Shown here piece by piece: positions 30,786 to 45,359 of a stretch of DNA of 64,000 nucleotides. A program made the translations under genes and the position numbers. The DNA comes from Hydra vulgaris (taxonomy: Eukaryota; Cnidaria; Hydrozoa; Anthoathecata; Hydridae), in contig NC_088921.1 of the NCBI RefSeq assembly GCF_038396675.1, forward strand, positions 2,089,501 to 2,153,500, in the 5' to 3' direction. Within the stretch, counting starts at the first letter, position 1; each line of letters opens with the position of its first letter. Under the pieces are notes generated by a model that made no database searches, was not told the origin of the DNA, and saw only the letters and a list, made by a program, of their open reading frames with translations.

Positions 30786-31484
30786 GGAAAGATGGAGGTA
30801 TGCTTTGGAAAGCAGGGGAATGAAAGTGAGTAGAAGTAAAACAGAGTACATGTGTGTGAATGAGAGGGCAGACGGTGGACAGGTCCAGTTACAAGGAGTT
30901 GATTTGGTGAAAGTCGATGAGTTTACCTACTTAGGGTCGAGGGTACAGAGTAATGGAGGAAGTGAAAGAGAGGTAAAGAAGAGAGTGCAAGCAGGGTGGT
31001 GTGGATGGCACAAAGTGTCGGGTGTGATCTGTGGTAGAAGGATGTCGGCTAGAATGAAGGGTAAGATCTATAGGACAGTAGTGAGACCTGCTATGTTGTA
31101 TGGACTGGAGACAGTGGCACTGACAAAGAGACAAGTGAGGGAGATGGAGGTGTCTGAGATGAAGATGTTAAGATTCTCATTTGGTGTGTCGGAGAAGGAT
31201 AGGATCAGAAATGAGTTTATTAGAGGATCAGCACATGTAGCATGTTTTGGAGATAAAGTTAGAGAATCGAGATTGAGATGGTTTGGGCATGTACAGAGGA
31301 GACAGGAAAGCTATATTGGCAGAAAGGTTTTGGGGATGTAACTTCCAGGTAAGAGGAAGAGAGGTAGACCTAAGCGGAGGTTTATAGATGCAGTGGTGAA
31401 GGATATGAGAGTGGCTGGTGTATCAGTGGAGGACACTCACGACAGGGCTAGATGGTGGAGTTTGATCCGCTGTGGCGACCCCTA
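30786..31484 (+). pseudogene. C-terminal part of RTE-like reverse transcriptase
   Basis: The frame carries blocks of the RT thumb and C-terminal domain: SRSKTEYMCVN, FTYLGSRVQSNGG, RPAMLYGLETVALTKRQ, EMKMLRFSFGV and RLRWFGHVQRR. A TAA at 31339-31341 stops it. The same frame continues with LPGKRKRGRPKRRF and ends near CGDP at 31484, so one stop codon separates it from an intact C-terminus. The catalytic palm (YADD) is missing through 5' truncation. The listed open frame starts at a non-ATG codon, so no genuine start exists. RTE clade assignment is from family knowledge. Confidence 0.85.
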
Positions 31485-31516
31485 AACGGGAAATGCGAAA
31501 GAAAAAGAAGAAGAAG
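30786..31516 (+). mobile_element. 5'-truncated RTE-like LINE with 9-bp target duplication
   Basis: The element is only the 3' end of a LINE. A C-terminal RT-linked ORF is followed by GGCGACCCCTAAACGGGAAA and an (AAG)n tail, typical of a widespread RTE-like family. AAGTTTTTT occurs on both sides (30776-30784 and 31514-31522) and fits the target duplication. Its purine-rich, roughly 45-50% GC sequence contrasts sharply with the AT-rich surroundings. Few mutations suggest recent arrival. Confidence 0.85.
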
Positions 31517-32105
31517 TTTTTTAAATGAGAAACTGTTACTTAAAAAAGTAATTTACTTTTTACTGTTACTTAAAAAAGTAGTTAACTTAACACAAGTAAA
31601 AGTTATTAGCATTTTTACTTGTAAATGTAAGTTACTTTTAATGATAAGTCGTGTAAAGTAAATTACTTTGAAAAGTAATTTTGGTTATAATGATGTAAAA
31701 AATTTACATCAAAATGTAATTTACTTTTTAAATGTAAAAAAAGTTATTTATGAAGTAAACTTACGTTAAAATAATATTTAAAAAACATATCACTTACTTA
31801 CGTCACTCCAATGCGTAGTTTTTAACTATGAGTGACACCTAACCTAATTTTGTAAAATTATAAAAGTAATTTTTGTAGTTTTACAATTTTGGTTGAATAA
31901 ATGGAAAAAAAAAACTTTACAAAGTAAAACAAAACTACATCATAACAACAAATTACTTTTACGTGTAAAAGTAACTAATAAGCAATAACAGCTTACATAA
32001 AAGTAGTTTGAAAAAAATTGTTATTTACTTTTACCAATAAAAGTAAATTTTTTCTTTGAAATTTTATACTTTACTTTGTAAGTAAAATGTAAGTTATATT
32101 ATTTA

Positions 32106-32766
32106 CTTTGTCAAAGAACAGCTATTTTATGTTGATTTAACATAAATTTTGAAATAGGTAGCGTATACAAATCCATTGCCTGTCTTAGGGCACTTCTGGA
32201 TAATACTTCAGGTAATACTCTCATGCATGTGGGCAGTGTTTGTGGTGGGCGTTTGGAAAGGATTTTTTTCACGTATATCATAAAGGATAGTTCTATTATA
32301 ATTAGAGTCAAATATAGCCAACATGCGGGTGTACCAGTAGTATAGAGACGGGTTCACTGCCGCATGAGTGCCAATAGGAGTTACTAAATAATCATTGATT
32401 TTCGTTTCCTTTTTTTGTTGAGCAGAAATAGGTAAGCGGCTATAATGAAACTTTGTCGGGGGGGGGGGGGAGAAGGAATGGGGAAGAGGGCATAACTTCC
32501 AAACTATGGGTAATTCATGCATGTGTAAAACTTGACTAAGTCACTGTTCGTTAGAGTGCGCATTTTCGCCAGTTTTTTTTCTTTATATTTGTTTTTTCAA
32601 TCAAGTATTTTGTTATGGTAACATGACGCAATATAATATTTTTGGTATCCGCAAGGACATCAACTGCTAAAACAGTTTTCAAAAACTTATAAGTCTTTAT
32701 ACTTTCTGATATAGTTTATATGATTAAAGGAGTGTTTATCAGATATTTATCTTTTTATGCGTTTTA
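32106..32766. other. AT-rich spacer with a 13-G run; no gene
   Basis: A G-run at about 32458-32470 is followed by purine-rich sequence. The minus frames at 32111-32522 overlap each other and have no recognisable domain. Confidence 0.5.
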
Positions 32767-33082
32767 GGCCGGTGGCCAACATTGATTATCGCTTCATCCC
32801 GTTGGACACATCTAATAACTGAAATTTCTATATTGAATCAAGCGTTTGTTAGTATTAACATTTTAAAAATATGAACTTGCCCCTTTTCTGCTCAGCAGTT
32901 TTTTCACAAGCTATCATTTTACTTTCCTTTATCGTGCATTATCGTTTTCTAACGATTAGTCTATCGTTGATAATTAGTAATTTACGGAACAACTAAAGCG
33001 ACCGAAGATGAATTAAAACTTTATAATAAATCTTTCCGTAAAATAACTCTGTCACGTTTGGTTAAAAGTATAAACAGACAAA

Positions 33083-36000
33083 ATGGCACCTACATCGTTA
33101 AGCGATAATATTTGTTTAATTCATTTTGATGATATACCGAATAAATGCATTAAAAAATGCAGTACTAAAGCTATAAAAAAAATATTTAGCACACGAAAAA
33201 GGTGGTGCAAGCTTCGAAATAAAAATGGAGATGTGGCAAGATTTTCTTTCAGAACCATTAACGCTAAAACAGAAGAGGAATTCAACTCAATGGCAGATAT
33301 TGTAGAAATGGAAAGCTTTGCCATGGGTTATTTTTACCATCCAAAATGTTACGAACGTATTTGCAATGTTTTCAAACTTGAAAGAGCAGAAAATAATAAG
33401 CAGACAGAAAAAATTGACTGGGATGAACACCAACAAACTGAGCTAAAAGAATGTAGGAAAACTAATATAGATGATGAAATGCAACAATCGACATCTATAA
33501 ATGCAAGGACTGAAGAAGATCAGCCAAAAAGAAAAAAATTTCGGTGTAGACAATTAGGTGAGAGTAATTATTTGTGGCCAGATATATGCATAATATGTCA
33601 AAAGAAACAAAAATGGAATAATAACAAGGTAAAATTGTACATTATTAACTAATTTTATTTAATAATCTATAGCTAATGCATACTTTATACCATAGTTTTT
33701 CTCAAAAATCTCTCTTTATTTTTTAATTTTTTTTTATTTGGTTGACGTCAATGGTGCGAAAATAAGTATTATTAAAATTAAAACAATAATTTTTTGTTTG
33801 TATTGCAAACAGTTTAACAGGAAAATTATATTTTTATAATGTAACTAAATTTTTTTTTTAAATTGCATTAGAGTTATTTTTTGATAATAACTGTTGAGAG
33901 GGTAATAACTATTTAGAAATATTTTTTTTCAATGCTGGTTTTAGGTATCTCTAAAACGAACGCTTGAATCGCTCTCAAGATCAGAAACATTTGATTGTGG
34001 GAGGTGAAGAGAAGCAGCCAACTATAAATTCGATGAAAATATTCTTATACATATTAACGGAAAGAATTGTGTTGCTCTTGAAGTTAAATATCATCGAACG
34101 TGTTACATAAGTTATACAAAGTGTTTAGCAAATCAACACAAAGGTCAGCCTAAAGTTCAATATTACAATAAATCTTTTCATATATTTTCAAATGAAATAA
34201 TAATAGAAAAATTAATTAAAAAGAAGAAAATCATGTTTATGTCAAAGTTGTTTAGTCTGTTTGTTTCAATCGTTTATCGTGAAGAAAATATTGATGCCAG
34301 TAATTATAAAGTGTCCCGTTTAAAGTCAAGGATTCAAGCAGCTTTTCCACAATTAATTTTCCTCACACCTGGTAAAAGAAATTCAAGTGAAAAAGTTTTG
34401 CTTGAAAATCTATCAAGTGGCCATTTTGCTGAAAAGAGCCTTGTTTATGATAATGAAACATCACAAAGTGAGTCTTCTCAAACAGAACCTTTGTCAGATA
34501 CAGATAAACCTCAAAATATCAACTATGAATTTGTTGATACGAGTAGCATATATAGAACAGCATTGCATTTTCGAAATATAATAAATGCAATTCCTGATTT
34601 CTTTTCAACACGGCCTCCATTATCTTCTGAATTCTCATTTAAAAATATAGAGAACATTGTACCACCTGGGTTATTCAATTTTTTTGTTTGGCTTTTAGGT
34701 ATTGATGATGAACCAAAAATTGAATCCTACATATGTATAGAGGAAACCATTAAAAAAAAAGTCTTATCTTTAATTCAAGATTGCATATATATAAATTCAA
34801 ATGGGCGCAAGCAAACACCTAAATCTGTGGCATTGTCAATGGCAACAAGGCAGATAACTGGATCAAAAGAGTTGATAAAAATATTGAGTGGTTTTGGTCA
34901 TTGTATATCATATTCGGCAACAATGAGATATGAAACAGCATTAGCGTCTATCAATCTAAAGGAAGATGTAGTTTTACCACAAGGTAAGATTAAACAATAT
35001 CTATGATGAAAAATAATTTTAACTATAAAGTGATCAAAACAAGGCTTTTGTAAGATTTATCACCATAATATAAACAATAATATATTCAAAAAATCAAAAT
35101 AAGTATATAATTTATCTTAATAATAGCTTAATTTTTTTATCGGGTTTATACAATAAATTTCTGGTCTTCTAAATCAAATTTTTAATCAGGAACTAAAGAC
35201 ACATCACTGTCAATTTTGGTTTGGGACAACATTGATTTCGGTGAGGAAAGAAGATCTGGAAAAGGAACTAATCATATGGCTAATGAAATCATTGTTCAAC
35301 CTTTAAATATTGGACCAACCCAAGAAAAAAAAGAGGTATAAACAATGCGCAATGTAAGGGGAAAAACGAAAGGGACAGTTTTCACTAATTTATAAATTCA
35401 ATTTTTCTTGTCTAATCTTTGCTATATTAGGAAAGATATAAAAAAGAATGGATTAAAGTTTTTAAAAAGGTGGCTGAAAGACATCTTGCCCTTCCCCCCT
35501 CACATGGAGCACTGCATATCAATTATACTAAATCAAAATTAGAAACTTTATGATCTTTTTTGAAACATTTATCTTGTTTGTTAAAACTACATAGTTTTAT
35601 AGCTAATGATTCTTTTTTTTTAGTAGGTGTTCATTCATTTATGTTTCTTGATTGGATTTAGCTATTTTCTATAAAAAAAACTTCATTCTTTTAGTAACCC
35701 ACTTCATACCTTTTCACTTTTTTTTATTAGATAACAGTTTCAAAACGACCTCGAACTATTCAAGAACCACTTTCTAGCATATTACCTTATCAGATTGGGA
35801 AAAAAGAATCACCCAAGCTTAAAAAGCTAATCGAAAAAATAAACATTGATCTTGTCATTTCATCTATATCAATAGAGAAAGTTAAGGATCAAGATAGGGC
35901 TTATCTATTATGCAAAAGTCAAATTCAAGAAAATTCCTTTCCAAGTTGGACTGCTTTCAATATTGGTCAAAACAAAGCTGCCTCTCATGTCTCATACATT

Positions 36001-39000
36001 GGATATTTACCAGTTGTTGATGCTCCTGTTACTGATATTGCAACAATATACACAATATTATGTAGAAGTGTTGATATTATAAACAAACTAAATTTGAAGT
36101 ATGGAGTAGTTGTGTGTGATGAGGCTGTGTATTCAAAAATTCAAATGGTTCGGTGGAAGGAACCTGAGTTTTCGAATAGATTTGTAGTAAGACTTGGCGA
36201 ATTTCATACTATGATGTCATTTATGACTGCTATTGCTAAAAGATTTGATGTATCCGGTTTTAAGGTATTTAATTAGTTTTAAACATAAGGATGAAAATTG
36301 TAGAAGTTAGCTATTTCTATTTAGAGATAAAGATATTTTTACAAAATTTGATTTTTTGTGTTAAAGTTTTTGATAAAATCATAAACTTTAATTTTTTTTT
36401 AATATTTGCAAGCTATCATTTATTGGTTTATTAAAACTGTAAACTTTGGGCATTAATATATCAGTTTCAATTAAAGGATATTGTCATTAAATCTGGTCTA
36501 GTGGCAGAGGGAGCAGTTAAAGGTATTCTCACAGGTAAACACTATAACAGAAGCATAATGGTGCATAAAATCATGTTTGAGGCTTTAAGTCGCCTTAGAT
36601 TTGAATCATTCTTGAACTCCTTGGATGTTGACAACCGACATGAAGTAGAGGATTTCTGCTTGTTATTAATGGAACTACATGGAACTTCTGAATTCCAATG
36701 GTATATTGAAAGTGGTTTGTTTGTTGAAATTAGAGAAAGGTATAGTATCCAAATTTTCTTTATTTTTTTTAATTAATAAAGTAATTTATACAATTAATTT
36801 AATGTTCTTTTTCTTGAGAACTTTTTGTAAAAAATAAAGATAGGTATAAAAATAAAGATAGGTAATGAAGATAGTGATATTTTTACAATTAGTGAGTTTA
36901 TTTTTTGAAACCGTCTCAAATATTAATTTATTTACTCAGGTATGATGAATTTGTTAAAATCTCCTCAGAAAGATCAAGCACTTTTAAATTTTGGAGCTCT
37001 TATATTGATATGGTTTGGCTGATGCTGTTATTCCTTCGTGCTACTAGAACAACAAATTGGGAGCTTCATTTAGATTGTGTGAGGATGATGTTACCCTGGT
37101 ATTTTGCATACGACAGAGTCAATTATGCAAGGTGTCTCTGTCCTTACTGGTTAGAGATGAAAGCAATAGATAGCACGCATCAAGGTGTGTTTAAGTTTAT
37201 TGTTTTTGCACTAAAAAAATAAATAGTATTGAAACATTGTGCTACATCTGCATGAAATTAATATATATTTTTGTATATATATTGTATATATATATTTATA
37301 ACTACAAATGTTTATATTGTACTTATAACTACATTATTCTTTTATAATTTAACTCCCTTTGATTGTTTAGAAGATATATTTAAAATCCTATTATTACACA
37401 ATGTGTAGTTGTTTTAAGTTACAAACATTTCGCGGTTACACTAAGTGTCATTTTTACAATATTGCTTACATTTAAGGCCTACTGACGGAGTTTAAAAATA
37501 ACTGGACAGTTCAACGTCAAGCCAGTTCTTTCTCAGCTATTGCATGTGATCAGGCAATAGAACAAACGTGTAATAGAGATTGTAAAACCAATGGAGGCAT
37601 AACTGGCAATACCCTCAATCGAGGAGCTGTGCAGAGATGGATTCTATCTCAACCAGAAAGATCATTAATTGCCCAACAATGTAAATTACTCAGTGGCTAT
37701 GTTAAGGAATCTAGGTATTTTTCTGTATTTTTATTGGTTTCTTTCTTACTTGTATACATTTATCAATGTTGTAAATCATTCTTTGCAATCATTGTAATCA
37801 TTCACTAGTTGCAACCCTGCTCCAATCTGCTCCAGTTTATAAAGAAATAAGGTAAACATAACAGAACGTCTGATGAGTTCCATTCTTAACCTAATGTTTT
37901 AGTTGTTATATTATTATATTGTTGTATACCATTTTTACTAGTTAATATGATCTTATAAGACAAATATTGATTTCTGATTTTAAGGGTTTGTAAAGATTTG
38001 GATGTAACAAGAATTAGGAAAGATGAAAAATCAGTTATTGATGTAATGGAAACAGTTTCTTCAATGATTAATCCATTTGAAAACGAAGTCACAAATGATC
38101 TTGTAAATATTGTTACTGGGATTGTTGCAGAAGGAAACTACAAAAGATCTAGATCGAGCTTACCAGATAGGAGACAAAAACTGTGTTGATTTTATAAGGA
38201 ATAACCTGAATAGTGATGATCCGAATATTTTTATCAGAAGAAAAATGTTAAAGCTAAAGACATTCGCAAGCTACAAAAATATAGTTAAACTGTCCACAGG
38301 AAAAACTGTAGTTTTAAAAAACGACTGTAACTTTTGGGTTCGTTGTTTGCTTATTGCACGTAACCGTGACATAAATATGGAAGAAGTACTGAAGTATTCG
38401 TTGAGAGTATTCCCGCCTCAGTTGGCATCTTTCGACGGATCTTTACTAAAAACAACGAAGTCGAAGCTTATGAATATACTCGAAGATAAATGTATTGATA
38501 AGTTATCAGTGGATATTCCTAAAAACAACGCATTAATTTTGGACGGTATGGCTATATTGCAAATAATTAAACCTATACCCGAAAATTTTGGGAAACTTAG
38601 TCGATTGATATTCACTATGGTAATAAATTTTGCTCTTAGGCATAAGTCAAATAGAGTTGACTTTGTTACGGACAGGTAACGAAATATTAGTAACAAACAC
38701 GCCGAGCGACAAAGACGAGCTGAATCTGGTGTCCAGAATGTTACTATATTTGGGCCTGATCAAAAAGTACCGAAACAATGGAAGAAGTTTATGAGTGTTG
38801 GCAGCAATAAAAAGGAATTGGTTAAGTTTCTCTTGGAAGAATAGAAAAGTTATGCAATAAATGAAATAGAGATATTTATTACACATGGTGATAGCACATA
38901 CTGCTTCAGAAATTCGATTTGTACGGAATTGTCTGAACTTCGTAGCGACCACGAAGAAGCTGATACTCGGTTATTGTTACATTGTAAACACGCTTCGGTT

Positions 39001-39988
39001 TCATATGCTCATGTTATACTTGCAAGCCCCAATACAGATGTGTTCGTAAGTGCATTATACCATAGTTGGTTCATCTCTGCAACTCTTCATTTTGAAACAG
39101 GATGTGGAAACAAACAACGTATCCTTAATGTAAATAAAATCGCAAAAGAAATTGGTTACGATTGGTGTGATGCAATGATCGGATTCCATTCCTTTACAGG
39201 TAGATTCAAATTAAATTTTATAAGTGAAATCATTATCTTTCTTGCAAAGAATTTATTTCATGCACTATTTTGCTACTTTATCAAAAATAATATATTAAAT
39301 TGTGCTGTTTATCTAAACTAATTTTGAAAAAAAATCTGAAAATGTTTGAAGTGTTTCTACTTATTACTTAGGTTGTGATGCAGTGTCTGCTTTTCAAGGA
39401 AAAGGTAAATTATCTGCCCTAAAGACGGCAGAAAAGAAAAAAGAATATTGTACAGCATTCCGAGGTATCGGAATGTCACTAGACGTATCAGATGACGTTG
39501 TTAATGGCATACAGAAATTTGTTTGTCACCTTTATGGTGCAAGCAAAGAAGATGTTGTCAATAAAGCACGATATTACTTGTTCAAAATGGGCAAATCTAC
39601 AGAAGAGATGCTCCCTCCAAATTATGATTCGCTTATTTTACACATTAAACGTGCCAATTGTGATGCTTACATCCGAAAAAATGCATTGAAAGGTATATTA
39701 AATGTTCCTTCGCCCGATGGCTATGGTGGGTCTTTAAATGGAGACCAGGTAAACTTGGTTTGGACAACAATTCCACCTGCACCCGATTCCCTTCTTGAAT
39801 TTGTTCACTGTTCTTGCAAACTTGGTTGCGTCACAAATCGATGTTCTTGTAAACAAAACGGAATCACATGTACTGATCTATGCGCATGCGGTGAAGCTTG
39901 TGAAAACACCTCGTTTGACGAAAGACTCTATGATGATGATGATGATGATGATGATGAAATAGAGTCAGAAAGCGATCTTGATGAATAA
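33083..39988 (+). pseudogene. Ten-exon XPG-like nuclease/CXC protein of the TIR element
   Basis: Exons by GT-AG sites: 33083-33628, 33945-34983, 35190-35335, 35431-35469 (end least sure), 35731-36264, 36477-36739, 36940-37184, 37477-37714, 37985-39199, 39372-39988. Their phases agree at every junction. Exons 1-2 hold two CxxC...YHxxC zinc-finger-like units. Exon 3 has WDNIDFGE...GKGTNH, and exons 5-8 a conserved central region (NWELHLDCVRMMLPWYFAYDR, NWTVQRQASSSF, DQAIEQTCNRD). Exons 9-10 give the XPG/FEN nuclease landmarks: ILDGMA (38533-38550), EADTR (38956-38970), SPNTDV (39025-39042) and FTGCDAVSAFQGKGK across the last intron. A nine-cysteine CXC-like module (39809-39901) and an Asp-rich tail follow. 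Defects: TGA 34005-34007, a frameshift near 38125, TAA near 38678 and TAG near 38842. The product presumably cuts DNA during transposition. Confidence 0.75.
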
Positions 39989-40618
39989 AAAAATAGTTTC
40001 TAGTATTTTTTCTTTTTTTAAACTTTAGGTGTTCTACTTTTTGTTACACAATATATGAGTACGAGATAGTTCAACTGCATCGACAAAAACAAAACTTATT
40101 ATCTTGAGACATGGCCGGCGAGAATAGATATCAAGTAAATGGGGTGGGGGGGGGGGCGTAAGTCTAAAAAGGTTACTATTTCAAATTTGCAAGCTGACCC
40201 GACAAAAAAGTTTAAACTTGCAAACTAAATGAACTAAAAGGTCCACATTTGCCAACTGAATGAACTAAAAGTTATTAATTGTTATCCCCCCCCCAACCAC
40301 AATTAGCGTCGGGTCTATCCTTGAGAACAATTCATTTTAAGGTCAATGTTGTTAGAAAAAATGTATTCAGCGTTTAATTTACTACAAGTAAAATATCACT
40401 TTCACAAAATTTGACCATAATTTTTTTTTCCATTGCCCTTTTGGGGTAAAAAAACCCGAGCCCTATTTCTCAAAAACTGCAGGGCAAAAATGGGGCAAGT
40501 TTCTGTTTTTCGTATCTTAGTACCATGCTCTTACAATATTGAAACAAAAAACTTAGTTATTACAAGTGTCCAACGAAAACTAATTTTTAGTCACATTTTT
40601 GCTATATGGCCACCGGCC
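39989..40618. other. 3' non-coding end of the large element
   Basis: An AATAAA overlaps the stop codon (about 39984-39990). G- and C-runs lie at about 40146-40156 and 40287-40296. The right terminal repeat occupies about 40435-40618. No gene. Confidence 0.6.
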
Positions 40619-40620
40619 TA

Positions 40621-41720
40621 TCTCTAATATCATGCAATAACGCACGGTTGTTTTGACATTAGAAATAAGTGGAAAGTTATTATACGCAAGCGCAGTAGAG
40701 TTAAAAATTATTTAGAATTTTAAAAATGGCTACGGATGCAACGCTTTTAAAAACTTATCATTGACAACCAATCAATCAATATATATTTTCACTTTAATAA
40801 TAACTGTATATATATACAATCGTGCGGGACATTTACAAACAGTTATAAACTGATGACGCGTAAAGACCTATGATGGTATAAATATAGCATAATAATAATG
40901 ATAATAATAATAAGTAATAAAAATAAATAGTAATAATAATAGTAATAAATAGTAATAATAATATTAAATACAATAATATAATAAGTACTATCTATATATT
41001 TTACTATATATAGGTATATATTTTACTATATATTGGTATATATTTTACTATATATTTATCTATATATATTATAGTGATTATCATAAGGATAATGCAAAAA
41101 AAAAAAAAATAAATTAAAAATATAAAAATCATAACAATATCAATAACAAAAAATATAACAGTAAAAAGAAGGAAAGAAAGGAAGTAGAGTCTAAGAAGTA
41201 GAAGTCATAGGAGTTTTGTTGTGATCCAGCATTTTTCAAGCATAGAAAAATCGAATATGAATTAAAGTAAAAGAAAAAAAAAAAAAAAAAAAAAATTGTT
41301 ATAGAGAATTTGGCGGGACGATTGCATAGAAAATAGTTTACAACGAGTACTTTGAGTACAACGAGTAGCTTGTTTAATTTTAGATAATTAAATAGACTTT
41401 TAACTATTTTTTTAAATGAAATTATTGTGAAAATAACTTGCAGCTGTAATAAGAAATGTTTTAAATAGAATACAGGACCTTTGAATGTGAATAAAATCTA
41501 CTTTCAGCTAAAGCTACTTTTACTGTTTTTGTTTATAATCTTTAAACCTTTTTTAAAAAATTTTGAACGTAGAAATTTTTAAATTTTAATTTAAACAGCA
41601 AGATGAATCTTTTATCTTTTTTTCATTTTTTGCTTATATGAGGATTCAATTTTTTTTGCAGGGTTAAAATAAAATCTTAATCGTTAACTTTTTGTAACTT
41701 GTTGCTACGGTACTCCTTTC
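40621..41720. other. AT-rich, simple repeats; no gene
   Basis: (AAT)n-like runs are at 40885-40980, TATATTTTACTATATA tandem copies at 40990-41065, and a long A-run near 41274-41295. No coding potential. Confidence 0.6.
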
Positions 41721-41724
41721 CGAT

Positions 41725-43110
<1,386 letters not shown>

Positions 43111-43113
43111 GAT

Positions 43114-43198
<85 letters not shown>

Positions 43199-43199
43199 G

Positions 43200-43266
<67 letters not shown>
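43114..43266. repeat. (TA)n tract with ACATATGTATGTG interruption
   Basis: Lies at the 3' end of the LINE relic. Confidence 0.95.
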
Positions 43267-43270
<4 letters not shown>

Positions 43271-44707
43271 TTTTATAAAAAAATTGTTGCAAAATTAATC
43301 ATCAAATCAAAGAAAAATTTATTTTCAATGTATTGGTTAAGTTAGTAAAAAATTGGTAAAAATGGTTTTGTATATGGTTTGCGAAGCTGTGCGAGATCTT
43401 TCCTCTGGAGATATGTGAAAAATGCAATGACGATTTCATTCGGATAAGGTAAAGATTGTTCAAGGTTTCTCATATTTTTATTTCGACTTTAACATTTTTT
43501 ATATTTTTAATAGTAGTATGTAATAGTAGTATTTTAAAGATATTTATATATTTTGGGTAATAAATAATTAAATATATTCCGCAACAAATATCCTCAACAT
43601 TCCACAAAATTCAAATATTCCACAAGTTATTAATTTTAGATTAGTAAATTTTTATTATTTTAGACTGTTATATAGAAATAGTTATAAATTTGAATTAATA
43701 ATATTTTTGGAACATAGTTCAAATGCAATGATTTTTCAAGAAAGTAATAAATTTAGATGGTGCTATACAAGTTTATCATTAATTATCCTCCTTTTAGATT
43801 TGTTTTTTGTTACATCTAAACCACTAACATCGTCGAATGCGAGAAAAGCTGTTACATTTTACTGTCGGAGAGTTTAAATGATTTGTAAATGATTGTAAAT
43901 TTTTGTGATGTTTTAATGGAATAAACTTTGTCTATTTAAATAAAAAGTAACACAAGATAATATTAAATTGGTTTTAGGAGCAGTTAAAGTTAAGTTACCA
44001 ATATTTGAAAACAAGCCAAGAAGGCACGTTTTATTTCAGATTGTGTTATAAAATTTTTTTAAATAGGTAATACATTTAATACATTTTTTTTGTTTAACAA
44101 ATAATATGTAAAATATTAAAAATATGAGAATCGCATTGAAAAATAACCAGTGTAATAATATATATCTTCCTTTTTCCATATTTGTTTTTACCGAATATAC
44201 AGTGTGTATTACACACAGAACACATCTATACCAGCTTATTGAGACTTATCGGGGCACAGGGCTTCTTTTTTTTATGGAGGCATTTTTTATGCGCCACAAT
44301 CTAAAATCGACTTTTACAAAAAATGGGGGTCCTTATAAAAATTTCAGGTTTACAGCCTACCCTTTATCTGCATGCTTGTTTTGAATGGAATTTATTATTT
44401 TTAGAAAAGATGAAACTTGTGTCAGTACTGTCTCTGAAACAAAAACCCAAATTGTACCTTTGGCTCTTATTTTCTGTTCTTCAGCTTTTGCTTCGCCTCA
44501 CACAGCAACCGAGATTGGAGTCTTTTTATATGTGCCACAGCCTTATAATGATTAAAAATTTGAAAAAAGGTCCTCGTACAAATTTCGGGGCCCCTAAAAT
44601 TACGGTCTATAGCTCCCCCACCCCTCTTTAATCCAGCACAGATACAAATAACATGTTTTCTGCTTCCATGATTATTGTTTATAATTTATAAACATAAAGT
44701 GAAACAA

Positions 44708-44708
<1 letters not shown>
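43267..44708. other. AT-rich region with a direct repeat; no gene
   Basis: About 44287-44370 and 44529-44612 are diverged direct repeats (TATG(C/T)GCCACA ... GGTCCT ... AAATTTC ... CCTA). The frames at 44124-44631 run through them and are not conserved proteins I know. Confidence 0.5.

Positions 44709-44803
<95 letters not shown>
44709..44803. repeat. (TA)n tract
   Basis: TA repeat with one GTATA interruption. Confidence 0.95.
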
Positions 44804-44806
<3 letters not shown>

Positions 44807-45028
44807 GTTGTTTTATTGTACCAAGTTTTGATACAAAGTCTCTTATTCGTTTGAGAGTGATCAATATTAAGTAAATTATTTACAAAATAGATCAGTATTA
44901 ATAAATAAAGAGTTTGATTATTGAAAAAATGGTTTTTTCTTAATTTAAATAATAAAATATGGCTGATGATTGCCGAAGGGCATGAAATTTTAAGTTCCAT
45001 CACAAAGTTGTATTTATTCAAATAATCA

Positions 45029-45130
<102 letters not shown>

Positions 45131-45243
45131 TCAAATAAAATTCTATATGTATAATTAATAAATTCAAATATAAATAATTTAATTTATTATTGCTCTGATG
45201 TTTTAGAACATTAAGCACTCTATTTGTAAAATACACTAACATA

Positions 45244-45359
<116 letters not shown>

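Larger units (their letters stand above)
30610..32105. repeat. AAGTAATTTACTT-rich repeat, host of the LINE insertion
   Basis: Short, partly palindromic words such as AAGTAATTTACTTTT, TTTACTTACATT and GTTACTT recur dozens of times in 30640-30780 and again in 31523-32105. A sub-segment at 31795-31920 (GACACCTAACCTA.TTTTGT) recurs at 55331-55450. The LINE at 30786-31516 interrupts it. Confidence 0.65.
32767..40618 (+). mobile_element. 7.85 kb TIR transposon carrying an XPG-like nuclease gene (Academ-like)
   Basis: GGCCGGTGGCCA at 32767 is mirrored at 40618. Matching blocks continue inward in the same order: GTTGGACAC, TAATAACT, TCAATATTG/TATTGAATC-like and ACTTGCCCC.TTTT, over about 150 bp. TA flanks both ends (32765-32766, 40619-40620) and could be the target duplication. 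One ten-exon gene fills the interior in the same orientation. Academ is the DNA-transposon group known to me for an XPG-type nuclease plus a cysteine-rich zinc finger, so it is the best assignment, but this is inference. The element is aged, with stops in the gene. Confidence 0.75.

Noticed and set aside
32111..32522. Two minus-strand frames (66 and 104 codons)
   Set aside because: They overlap in different frames, include a Pro run from a poly-G tract and contain no domain.
44124..44631. 86- and 102-codon frames as genes
   Set aside because: They overlap each other, run through a diverged direct repeat and match no family I know.
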